DNA of 20,273 nucleotides from Parcubacteria group bacterium (GTDB taxonomy: Bacteria; Patescibacteriota; Minisyncoccia; Phycocordibacterales; GCA-002724975): positions 1 through 20,273 of the forward strand of contig PBQF01000036.1 in assembly GCA_002724975.1 (NCBI GenBank), read 5' to 3'. Positions 1-6,299 of the stretch are shown here, in pieces (within the stretch, counting starts at the first letter, position 1; every line of letters starts with the position of its first letter). The position numbers and the translations under genes were made by a program. The notes under the pieces were generated by a model. It had not been told where the DNA came from, made no database searches, and saw only the letters and a program-made list of their open reading frames with translations.

Positions 1-11
1 ACTAGACTTAT

Positions 12-98
12 GGAGGAGTGGCTGAGTGGTTGAAAGTACCGCTTTCGAAAAGCGGCAAGGGTTTAAACCCTTCGTGGGTTCGAATCCCACCTCCTCCG
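12..98 (+). tRNA. tRNA-Ser(CGA)
   Basis: Cloverleaf with acceptor stem GGAGGAG (12-18) pairing CTCCTCC (91-97) and discriminator G98. The anticodon loop TTCGAAA is closed by CCGCT/AGCGG, giving anticodon CGA, which reads UCG serine codons. The long variable arm is the class II shape expected of serine tRNA, and the T arm carries the usual TTCGAAT loop. No CCA is encoded. The tsaD start codon begins two bases after the discriminator, so tRNA 3' processing also sets the 5' end of the tsaD message if the two are co-transcribed. Confidence 0.95.
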
Positions 99-99
99 C

Positions 100-1275
100 A
101 TGAAAATTTTAGCAATTGAAACAAGTTGTGACGAAACTGCTATTGCTGTTTTGGAAGGAGAGGGAGGGTTTGAAAACCCTAAATTCAAATTAATTGCCAA
201 TAATCTTCTTTCACAAATCGAAGTACATAGAGAATACGGCGGTGTTTTCCCTTCTCTGGCCAAAAGAGAGCATTCAAAAAACCTTGTTCCAATTTTAGAA
301 AAAACTCTTAAAGAAGGTAATTTATTACAGTCAACTGAAGTAGAAAGTTTTGGTAAAAAAAGAATTGAAGAAATTTTAGAAAGAGAACCGGAATTACTGA
401 GGAGCTTTCTATATACTGTTCCTAAAATCAAAAAACCTGGTGTTGATTATATCGCTGTCACTTACGGTCCTGGATTAGAACCAGCACTTTGGGTTGGAAT
501 TAATTTTGCTAAAGCTCTTTCGCTGGCTTGGGACATTCCGCTAATTCCAGTAAATCATATGGAGGGTCACATCCTTTCCGTCCTATACGACGGAAAGGGA
601 TTGTCAAATTCCAATTCACAATTTCCAAACAAAATTAAGTTTCCAGCTTTAGCACTCCTTATTTCTGGTGGCCACACAGAATTAGTTCTAATGAAAGACT
701 GGCTTCAATATGAAATCATCGGAGAAACCCAGGATGATGCCGTGGGAGAGGCATTCGATAAGATTGCCAGAATGATGAATCTCCCCTACCCTGGCGGACC
801 AGAAATTTCAAAATTAGCAGAAACAAAAAGAGGTGTTGAATTTGAAAATCAATTTAACCTGCCCAAGCCTATGATAGATTCCCCTAATTGTCATTTTTCT
901 TTTTCTGGATTAAAAACCTCAATTTTGTACAAAATCAAAAATCTAAATTTAGATAAAAACACTAAAGCTCAAATGGCTAAAGAATTTGAGGACACCGTTG
1001 TTAATATTCTCTTGAGAAAAACTAAAAAAGCCATTGGAGAAAGCAATGTTAAAACTTTAATAATTGGTGGAGGTGTTATTGCAAATAAAGAAATACGAAA
1101 AGCTTTTCAAGAATTTTCCGAAAAAGAAAAATTAAACCTTTTAATTCCTGAAATGAAGTTAACTACCGACAATGCGATTATGATTGGCATTGCTGGATAT
1201 TTCCAAGCTCTCAGAAACCCAAAAGGTGCTGACATCAACGGAATAGAAGCGAGTGGAAATTTAAGGTTGATATAA
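100..1275 (+). CDS. tsaD: tRNA N6-adenosine threonylcarbamoyltransferase TsaD
   Basis: Transfers the threonylcarbamoyl group from threonylcarbamoyl-AMP to A37 of tRNAs reading ANN codons (t6A), in the cytoplasm, with partner proteins TsaB/TsaE. The canonical N-terminus MKILAIETSCDETA fixes the ATG at 100. Visible family motifs are the metal-binding HMEGH (H153, H157), SGGHTELVL, the DDAVGEAFDK block and GGGVIANKEIR near the C-terminus. At 391 aa it is longer than the E. coli enzyme (about 337 aa). The extra residues lie before the HxxxH motif, in a charged stretch at roughly 70-110. There is no ribosome-binding site, because the start abuts tRNA-Ser. The stop is followed directly by the promoter of the downstream RNA. 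Confidence 0.96.
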   Translation: MKILAIETSCDETAIAVLEGEGGFENPKFKLIANNLLSQIEVHREYGGVFPSLAKREHSKNLVPILEKTLKEGNLLQSTEVESFGKKRIEEILEREPELLRSFLYTVPKIKKPGVDYIAVTYGPGLEPALWVGINFAKALSLAWDIPLIPVNHMEGHILSVLYDGKGLSNSNSQFPNKIKFPALALLISGGHTELVLMKDWLQYEIIGETQDDAVGEAFDKIARMMNLPYPGGPEISKLAETKRGVEFENQFNLPKPMIDSPNCHFSFSGLKTSILYKIKNLNLDKNTKAQMAKEFEDTVVNILLRKTKKAIGESNVKTLIIGGGVIANKEIRKAFQEFSEKEKLNLLIPEMKLTTDNAIMIGIAGYFQALRNPKGADINGIEASGNLRLI

Positions 1276-1294
1276 TTTAAAAATAGGATAATAT
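1267..1294 (+). promoter_or_regulatory. Promoter of the 1301 structured RNA
   Basis: TTGATA (1267-1272), a 16-base spacer and TAATAT (1289-1294). The predicted start at about 1301 is exactly where the 16-bp closing helix of the RNA begins. The promoter overlaps the end of tsaD. Confidence 0.6.
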
Positions 1295-1300
1295 ATTGAA

Positions 1301-1508
1301 GGTCCCTGGTCAGGAGAGGAGAGTAAGGTCCGATCGTTGGTACAAGACCCAAAAGGAGCCCAAGAGGTTTCAAGTGGCTATAACGGACGAGTGGGATCCC
1401 ACACTCTGTCGACCTTTCGCCACAGGTGGGTGGTTGTACCTGCGTGGAGACGCTCTTGGCCAGGGACCCACAACGAGGCTCTTGCATTGCGAGGGCCTTT
1501 TTATTTTT
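1301..1508 (+). ncRNA. Structured non-coding RNA, family not recognised
   Basis: A roughly 170-nt structured RNA plus terminator between tsaD and valS. Bases 1301-1316 pair with 1453-1468 in a 16-bp helix that includes G-U pairs. Inside, GGTACAA (1339-1345) pairs with TTGTACC (1434-1440), and this is extended by ACCCA/TGGGT. An apical hairpin GAGTG/CACTC lies at 1389-1406, and GTGGC (1374-1378) can pair with GCCAC (1419-1423). A small hairpin GCGT-GGAG-ACGC occupies 1442-1453. The two main helices are separated by an asymmetric internal loop, which recalls 6S RNA, but I see no diagnostic 6S sequence. The SRP motif is absent. A GGGTGG...ACC...GCG stretch near 1428 recalls a T-box upstream of valS, but it is locked inside the long helix. 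Short ORFs across it look like chance. Confidence 0.65.
1477..1508 (+). terminator. Intrinsic terminator of the structured RNA
   Basis: A 9-bp stem GGCTCTTGC/GCGAGGGCC (1477-1485, 1489-1497) with loop ATT, followed by a T-rich tract from 1498. It lies 45 bases before the valS start. Confidence 0.85.
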
Positions 1509-1538
1509 ATAGCCATTTCTAGCCATTTTTTCTATATT

Positions 1539-1547
1539 TGATAATAT
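1539..1547 (+). promoter_or_regulatory. Extended -10 of valS (leaderless start)
   Basis: TG (1539-1540), one base, then TAATAT (1542-1547), followed by only six bases before the valS ATG. No Shine-Dalgarno is present. The spacing predicts transcription starting at or next to the start codon. Confidence 0.45.
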
Positions 1548-1553
1548 CTACTT

Positions 1554-3746
1554 ATGGCTTTAGATGATAAATTCCTCAAACCATATGACTCGAAAGAAAC
1601 TGAGGATAGAGTTTACAAAATTTGGGAAGAAAGCGGATTTTTTAACCCTGATATTTGCTTAGAGAAAGGAATTTGTAACGAAAAAAGTGAAGTTTTCTCC
1701 ATAGTCCTCCCTCCCCCAAATGTGACTGGCGTACTTCACTTAGGACATTCTCTTATGCTCGCAATTGAGGATATTATGATTCGATTTAACAGAATGAGAG
1801 GCAAAAGGACCCTCTGGGTTCCTGGTACTGATCATGCTGCAATTGCCACTCAATCAAGAGTTGAAGAAGATTTGTATAAAAAGGAGAAGAAAACTAAACA
1901 CGATTTAGGGCGCGAAGAATTTTTAAAACTTGTTGAAGATTTTGCCCAAAATAGTCACGATACAATCATTGGACAAACCAAAAAAATGGGGGCTTCACTC
2001 GATTGGTCTCGTGAGGCATACACTTTGGATGAAAAAAGGACTTTGGCTGTAAACACTGCTTTTAAAAGAATGTATGATGATGGTTTAATTTATCAAGGCG
2101 AAAGGATTATTAACTGGGACCCATATTTACAGACAACCGTTTCCGATGACGAAGTTGAAAGAGTCGAAAAACAGACTCCGTTCTATTATTTAAAATATGG
2201 TCCATTTGAAATTGCTACAGCTAGACCTGAGACAAAATTTGGAGATAAATATGTTGTTATGCACCCCGACGACAAAAGATATGCCGAATATAAGCATGGA
2301 CAGAAAATAAAGCTTGAGTGGATAAATGGAGAAATTGAAGCAACCATTGTAAAAGACGACATCATTGATATGGAGTTTGGCACAGGAGCTATGACCATTA
2401 CTCCATCACATGACGCAATAGATTTTGATATTGCAGAAAGACACAATTTAGATTTTGAACAGATTATTGATTTTAAAGGAAAACTTTTACCAATTGCTGG
2501 AGAATTTGCCGGGGAACACATTAAAAAAGTCAGGCCTAAAATAGTTGAAAAACTTCAAGAAAAAGGACTAGTTACAAAAATAGACAAAAATTATACTCAT
2601 GCAGCAGCGGTAAACAGTCGCGGCGGTGGAACAATTGAACCGCAAATATTAAAACAATGGTTTATCAATGTTAATAAAGAATTTAAAATAAGGGATTCGA
2701 AACTGAAAGGAATAAAAACTGGAGAAAAAGTAACGCTAAAAAAACTGATGCGACATGTAGTTGAAAGCAGTCAAATCAAAATTATCCCAGAGAGATTCGA
2801 AAAAGTTTACTACCACTGGATAGATAATTTAAGAGACTGGAATATTTCCCGCCAGATTTGGTACGGTCATCAAATCCCCGTTTGGTATAAAGGTAGTGAA
2901 ATTCACGTTGATGTAGAGCCACCAAAAGAAGGCGGTTGGGAAAGAGATTCTGACACTCTTGATACATGGTTTTCTTCCGGCCTCTGGACATTTTCTACAC
3001 TTGGCTGGCCAGGGAAAACTTCAGACTTAGAGACATACCATCCGACTTCTGTCTTGGAAACTGGTCACGATATTCTTTTCTTTTGGGTAGCTAGAATGAT
3101 TTTAATGACCACTTACCATTTGGGAGAAATTCCATTTGAAAACGTTTATCTTCACGGCACAGTTCTTGATGAAAAGGGGAAGAAAATGAGCAAATCAAAA
3201 GGCAATGCTGTTGATCCTTTAGAAATGATAGAAAAATTTGGAGCAGACGCTCTTCGAATGGCTATGGTAGTCGGAGTCGGTCCAGGAAATGATCAAAGTT
3301 TATCTGACAATAAAGTCAAAGCTTATAAGCATTTCTCAAACAAGGTTTGGAATGCTTCTAGATTTGTTTTAACAAATATTGAAGAACTTGATTTAAAAGA
3401 AAAGCCAGAATTAAACAAAGTTGATGAGGCACGTGTTAAAGAGCTTCGGGAAATACAAAAAGATATAACGGATGATATAGAAAACTATAGATTTTACTTG
3501 GCCGCGGAAAAACTTTACCATTATTTTTGGCATACCTTTGCGGATATAATTATTGAAGAGGCTAAGCCAAGATTGTCTGGAGAAGATGAGGGAGAGAAAA
3601 AGTCTGCAGGATGGACTTTGCTCCATATATTAAAAACTTCTTTAAAAATGCTTCACCCTTTTATGCCGTTCATTACAGAAGAGATATGGTCTCTAATGGA
3701 AAATGATAAAATGTTAATGATAGAAGATTGGCCACAAACTAAATGA
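1554..3746 (+). CDS. valS: Valyl-tRNA synthetase, short form
   Basis: Class I aminoacyl-tRNA synthetase that charges tRNA-Val with valine in the cytoplasm. The HIGH motif appears as HLGH (62-65) after PPPNVTG, and GTDHAAIATQ follows. The KMSKS motif is exact at 544-548. The CP1 editing domain is marked by ATARPETKFGD, GTGAMTITPSHD and the conserved WFSSGLW region. At 730 aa it is much shorter than typical bacterial enzymes (about 880-950 aa). Only about 180 residues follow KMSKS, so the anticodon-binding domain is compact and the usual C-terminal coiled-coil arm is missing. The stop overlaps the next start (ATGA at 3743-3746), making it the first gene of a three-gene operon. It probably has its own leaderless promoter just after the terminator of the upstream RNA. 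Confidence 0.95.
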   Translation: MALDDKFLKPYDSKETEDRVYKIWEESGFFNPDICLEKGICNEKSEVFSIVLPPPNVTGVLHLGHSLMLAIEDIMIRFNRMRGKRTLWVPGTDHAAIATQSRVEEDLYKKEKKTKHDLGREEFLKLVEDFAQNSHDTIIGQTKKMGASLDWSREAYTLDEKRTLAVNTAFKRMYDDGLIYQGERIINWDPYLQTTVSDDEVERVEKQTPFYYLKYGPFEIATARPETKFGDKYVVMHPDDKRYAEYKHGQKIKLEWINGEIEATIVKDDIIDMEFGTGAMTITPSHDAIDFDIAERHNLDFEQIIDFKGKLLPIAGEFAGEHIKKVRPKIVEKLQEKGLVTKIDKNYTHAAAVNSRGGGTIEPQILKQWFINVNKEFKIRDSKLKGIKTGEKVTLKKLMRHVVESSQIKIIPERFEKVYYHWIDNLRDWNISRQIWYGHQIPVWYKGSEIHVDVEPPKEGGWERDSDTLDTWFSSGLWTFSTLGWPGKTSDLETYHPTSVLETGHDILFFWVARMILMTTYHLGEIPFENVYLHGTVLDEKGKKMSKSKGNAVDPLEMIEKFGADALRMAMVVGVGPGNDQSLSDNKVKAYKHFSNKVWNASRFVLTNIEELDLKEKPELNKVDEARVKELREIQKDITDDIENYRFYLAAEKLYHYFWHTFADIIIEEAKPRLSGEDEGEKKSAGWTLLHILKTSLKMLHPFMPFITEEIWSLMENDKMLMIEDWPQTK

Positions 3747-4438
3747 ATTTAGATTTACAAACTATTACTTATGCAGCCTTCGGGGGTATTGTCCCTGCCT
3801 TGTTTTGGCTCTGGTTTTGGCTAAGACAAGATAAAAAGAGACCAGAACCAAGAGGCCTTATTTTTCTGTCATTTGTAGCTGGGATGATTGCCGTGCCTTT
3901 AGTAATCCCACTCCAGAGATTAATAACAACAGATTTCGTCAATATTAGCTTCATTACTGTTCTCTTATGGGCCACTTTTGAGGAAATTTTTAAGTATACA
4001 GGGTCATATTTTGCAGCCCTTAAGAGAAGGGCTATGGATGAACCAATAGACCCAATGATTTACCTTATAACTACCGCCCTTGGATTTGCTGCTCTTGAAA
4101 ATACCCTATTTTTGATAAATTCTATTTCTGGCAGTGGATTTCTGGAAAACATTATTACAGGAAATATGAGATTTATTGGTGCCACCCTCTTGCATACTTT
4201 ATCATCGGGAGTCATTGGTTTTTCAATGGCACTAACTTTCTATAAAAGCAGGTACGCAAAAAGGTTAAGTCTAATAATTGGAATTATACTAGCTATTGCA
4301 TTGCATACCTTTTTCAACTTTTTCATAATGAATACATCTGGTAATAGTATCTTCTGGATCTTTGCCTCTGTTTGGGCTTTGGTTGTCGTTTTGATTCTAT
4401 TCTTTGAGAAAGTTAAAAGGATAAAAAAATTTAAATAA
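3743..4438 (+). CDS. PrsW-family intramembrane protease
   Basis: A multi-pass membrane protein of 231 aa with about seven hydrophobic segments, starting MNLDLQTITYAAFGG. PrsW-family marks are the glutamate pair in ATFEEIFKY (about 77-85), ALENTLFL with its acidic residue, the membrane histidine in LLHTLSSGVIG and the final HTFFNF. In this family these conserved Glu and His residues form the active site of an intramembrane protease; in Bacillus PrsW cleaves an anti-sigma factor. The substrate here is unknown. It overlaps valS by four bases and hsp20 by one base (TAATG), so the three are translated from one message. Linkage to a chaperone gene may point to an envelope or protein-stress role, which is inference. 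Confidence 0.85.
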   Translation: MNLDLQTITYAAFGGIVPALFWLWFWLRQDKKRPEPRGLIFLSFVAGMIAVPLVIPLQRLITTDFVNISFITVLLWATFEEIFKYTGSYFAALKRRAMDEPIDPMIYLITTALGFAALENTLFLINSISGSGFLENIITGNMRFIGATLLHTLSSGVIGFSMALTFYKSRYAKRLSLIIGIILAIALHTFFNFFIMNTSGNSIFWIFASVWALVVVLILFFEKVKRIKKFK

Positions 4439-4944
4439 TGAGAAAGCGAAAAAAATCTTTTTTTGAGAGACTAACAGGTGCTGTAAACACTAACAGTGTT
4501 GACGATGGAGTAGAAATGGAAGTTGAAAGTGATGGAGAAACAAAAAATATAAGAATACATCCTGAAAAAGAAACATCGACTGAAGATTCAGATGACTGGC
4601 TAGAGAAAGAGGAGGGTCAGCTTACTGTTGATGTCTATCAAAATCCTGATGAGGTAGTCATAAGAACGATGGTTGCTGGTGTAAGACCCGATACATTGGA
4701 CATTCAGATTTCGAGAGATATGGTAACCATTAGGGGTACTAGACAAAGTTCGAGTGAAGATAAAAATGATGATTATTTATACAGAGAACTCTATTGGGGA
4801 ACATTTTCAAGAACTATATTACTACCGACTGAAGTTGATGTTGAAGAAGCAGATGCTGTTGAGGAACACGGACTTTTGACATTACGACTCCCCAAAATAG
4901 ACAAGGAGCGAAAAACAAAACTTCGAGTAAAATCATCCAAATAG
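4438..4944 (+). CDS. Small heat-shock protein, Hsp20/alpha-crystallin family
   Basis: ATP-independent holdase chaperone of 168 aa. The first 55 or so residues are charged and probably disordered (KRKKSFFERL, then acidic stretches). The alpha-crystallin domain runs from about 60 to 160: LTVDVYQNPDEVVIRTMVAG, then the beta strands DTLDIQISRDMVTIRG, YRELYWGTFSRTILLP and the conserved HGLLTLRLPK near its end. A basic tail follows. It is the last gene of the valS operon and its ATG overlaps the upstream stop. No heat-shock element (CIRCE or ROSE-type) is visible, so expression probably follows the operon. Confidence 0.93.
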   Translation: MRKRKKSFFERLTGAVNTNSVDDGVEMEVESDGETKNIRIHPEKETSTEDSDDWLEKEEGQLTVDVYQNPDEVVIRTMVAGVRPDTLDIQISRDMVTIRGTRQSSSEDKNDDYLYRELYWGTFSRTILLPTEVDVEEADAVEEHGLLTLRLPKIDKERKTKLRVKSSK

Positions 4945-4946
4945 CA

Positions 4947-4964
4947 AGCACACTTAAGTGTGCT
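4947..4964. repeat. 18-bp perfect palindrome at the tRNA-Arg 3' end
   Basis: AGCACACTTAAGTGTGCT reads the same on both strands and can form a 7-bp hairpin with loop TTAA. It lies between the hsp20 stop and tRNA-Arg and includes the last four bases of the tRNA. There is no T-run on either side, so it is not a standard intrinsic terminator. Confidence 0.7.
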
Positions 4965-5032
4965 CCTGGCAGGAATCGAACCCACAACTACCCCTTAGGA
5001 CGGGGTTGTTATATCCATTTAACTACAGGAGC
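4961..5032 (-). tRNA. tRNA-Arg(CCU)
   Basis: On the minus strand, acceptor GCTCCTG (complement of 5026-5032) pairs CAGGAGC (complement of 4962-4968), with discriminator A. The anticodon loop GTCCTAA between ACCCC and GGGGT gives anticodon CCT, which reads AGG arginine codons. The T arm has GGTTCGATTCC. CCA is not encoded. The gene is antisense to its neighbours and its 3' end lies in a palindrome. Confidence 0.93.
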
Positions 5033-5060
5033 AAGTAAATTCAATATATCATAAAAATCT

Positions 5061-5087
5061 TTGATTTTAAGACGTTTTTGGTATACT
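5061..5087 (+). promoter_or_regulatory. Promoter of the 92-residue membrane protein
   Basis: TTGATT (5061-5066), 15 bases, then an extended -10 TGG-TATACT (5079-5087). The GTG start follows after six bases, so the message is predicted to be leaderless. Confidence 0.55.
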
Positions 5088-5093
5088 TTGTTC

Positions 5094-5372
5094 GTGACTC
5101 CAGAACAAGAAAAAGAGCTCTTGGAGCTAACCAGAGAAAACAATGAGATCCTCAAAAAAGTGAGGAAATCAATGTTTTGGAGTCGAATAATAAGGATTGC
5201 CTACTTCTTAATAATTATTGGAATCACCTTAGGGGCTTACTATTTTGTCCAACCATATCTTGAAAGTGTCTTAGGAGCTTATAGCAACCTTTTGGGGCAG
5301 GTTGATAAAATACAACAAACAGGCACTTCCTTGCCTGATGTGAGTAGGTTCTTTGATTTTGTAGGGAATTGA
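5094..5372 (+). CDS. Small single-pass membrane protein, function unknown
   Basis: No family is recognised. With the GTG start at 5094 it is 92 aa, beginning VTPEQEKELLELTREN. Residues 1-30 form a charged amphipathic helix with a likely coiled coil. One transmembrane segment follows at about 34-54 (IIRIAYFLIIIGITLGAYYF). A short tail of about 38 residues probably lies outside. A longer reading from a TTG at 5061 is open, but that codon is the -35 box and the extra residues are not hydrophilic like the rest. The -10 box six bases before GTG decides the start. It lies alone between two tRNA genes. Confidence 0.65.
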   Translation: MTPEQEKELLELTRENNEILKKVRKSMFWSRIIRIAYFLIIIGITLGAYYFVQPYLESVLGAYSNLLGQVDKIQQTGTSLPDVSRFFDFVGN

Positions 5373-5429
5373 TTTTCTGATTTTTTGGTGTCTAGGTAGC
5401 TGTTTTGGTAGAAATCGCTCAAATAAAAT

Positions 5430-5502
5430 GCTCAGGTAGCTCAGTTGGTAGAGCACTTGTTTGAAGAACAAGGGGTCGCCGGTTCGAGCCCGGCCCTGAG
5501 CA
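5430..5502 (+). tRNA. tRNA-Phe(GAA)
   Basis: Acceptor GCTCAGG (5430-5436) pairs CCTGAGC (5495-5501), with discriminator A5502. The D arm is GCTCAGTTGGTAGAGC. The anticodon loop TTGAAGA between CTTGT and ACAAG gives anticodon GAA. The T arm GGTTCGAGCC is canonical. CCA is not encoded. Its 3' end lies six bases from the stop of the convergent glutaredoxin gene. A degenerate copy of its 5' quarter lies 40 bases upstream. Confidence 0.96.
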
Positions 5503-5507
5503 CAACA

Positions 5508-5747
5508 TTAGGAAATTTCTAAAAGCTCTGTCATCCGAGCTTGGTCAAAACCAACCATCATCTCGTCATCAACAAAGATAACTGGTGTTCCCATTTGGCC
5601 ACTTTTATCAATCATTTCTTGCCTGTTTGGGGCATTACTTAAAACATTTTTGTCTTCGTATTGAATGTTATGCTCGGCAAAAAACGCCTTGGCTATTTTG
5701 CAAAGATGACATGTTGGAGATGAGTAAATTACAACTTTCTTCTGCAT
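5508..5747 (-). CDS. Glutaredoxin-like thiol-disulfide oxidoreductase
   Basis: A 79-aa thioredoxin-fold protein of the glutaredoxin/NrdH type. The redox motif is CHLC (13-16) after the first beta strand KVVIYSSPT. The cis-proline is in GTPVIFVDD, and GFDQARMTELL follows, matching the usual G-F/Y-D motif before the last helix. Such proteins reduce disulfides in the cytoplasm and can serve as electron donors to ribonucleotide reductase. One such enzyme lies about 7 kb away, but a functional link is inference. It starts four bases after the stop of the FtsB-like gene and is probably its operon partner. Confidence 0.9.
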   Translation of the reverse strand: MQKKVVIYSSPTCHLCKIAKAFFAEHNIQYEDKNVLSNAPNRQEMIDKSGQMGTPVIFVDDEMMVGFDQARMTELLEIS

Positions 5748-5751
5748 AAGA

Positions 5752-6132
5752 CTAAAAACTAAACAAATCTAAAACTTCCGACCAGAAATTACTAATATTA
5801 TTCACTTCTGTGGTACTTGCCACATCTGGCGAGTCGATTAATAATATCATTTTTTCACCCCCTTTAACTACACGAAATTTAGATCGGATTTCAGCGTCTA
5901 CACCCTTTTCAGTACTAAGACTGCTTATTTCATTTTCTAAGTCAGTCTTCCGATTTTCTAAATTTTCCAAATCTTTTTGAGTTTCAATAAGATTTTCTTT
6001 TGTGTCCATATTTTTCGTGTAAACACCCCAAGTGGCTCTGGCAAAAATTAAAAAAATAACAAAGAGTATTAAAATTGTCATTTTGGGGTAGGTATTTTTC
6101 TTTTTTCGGCTCCTGAAATTAATATCCTCCAT
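5752..6132 (-). CDS. FtsB/DivIC-like septum formation protein
   Basis: A short bitopic membrane protein of 126 aa from the ATG at 6132. It has a basic cytoplasmic N-terminus (RSRKKK), one transmembrane segment at about 19-37 and a coiled coil at about 43-76 (ETQKDLENLENRKTDLENEI). A small C-terminal domain follows with VVKGGEKMILLID, which matches the FtsB/DivIC layout. These proteins link FtsQ and FtsL in the division complex. A start five codons upstream (6147) is possible, but a -10 box six bases before the ATG at 6132 favours the shorter form. It heads a two-gene unit with the glutaredoxin. Confidence 0.75.
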   Translation of the reverse strand: MEDINFRSRKKKNTYPKMTILILFVIFLIFARATWGVYTKNMDTKENLIETQKDLENLENRKTDLENEISSLSTEKGVDAEIRSKFRVVKGGEKMILLIDSPDVASTTEVNNISNFWSEVLDLFSF

Positions 6133-6155
6133 GGTTATATGATACAATATGGCTC
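6133..6155. promoter_or_regulatory. Overlapping divergent leaderless promoters
   Basis: The 23 bases between the two start codons hold both -10 boxes. On the plus strand, TGA-TACAAT (extended -10, hexamer 6143-6148) lies seven bases before the ATG at 6156. On the minus strand, TATCAT (complement of 6139-6144) lies six bases before the ATG at 6132. The hexamers share two base pairs, so the two polymerases cannot bind together. Confidence 0.6.
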
Positions 6156-6299
6156 ATGCTTTTTCATAAAAAGACCCAGAAATACGCTAAATATGCCATG
6201 GCAGTGCTAAGCGTCATTATAATAATCAGTATGATTCTTTTGTATAGCCCATTCCCCAGTGGTGCTCAATCAAATCCGCCTGTACACGGAGAATCTTAA
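6156..6299 (+). CDS. 47-residue membrane or secreted peptide
   Basis: A short ORF of 48 codons. It starts MLFHKKTQKYAKYAMAVLSV, continues with a hydrophobic stretch (SVIIIISMILLY), then a polar tail SPFPSGAQSNPPVHGES. The basic start plus one hydrophobic segment fits a signal peptide or anchor; GAQ-S could be a cleavage site. Support for its being real is the leaderless promoter directly in front and the clear topology. Its stop overlaps the lepA stop on the other strand (TTAA, 6296-6299). No family is recognised, and comparison with related genomes would decide whether it is a gene. Confidence 0.55.
   Translation: MLFHKKTQKYAKYAMAVLSVIIIISMILLYSPFPSGAQSNPPVHGES

Noticed and set aside
1420..1508. 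T-box leader regulating valS
   Set aside because: The T-box-like bases are inside long helices tied to the RNA's 5' end, and no stem I specifier loop can be drawn with confidence. It is kept only as an alternative.
1296..1541. Two plus-strand ORFs and a minus-strand ORF across the 1301-1508 RNA
   Set aside because: The base-pairing, promoter and terminator explain the region; the ORFs read through the terminator and have no protein-like features.
5061..5093. TTG start at 5061 for the 92-residue membrane protein
   Set aside because: The TTG is the -35 box and the -10 lies between it and the GTG at 5094, so those codons would not be transcribed.
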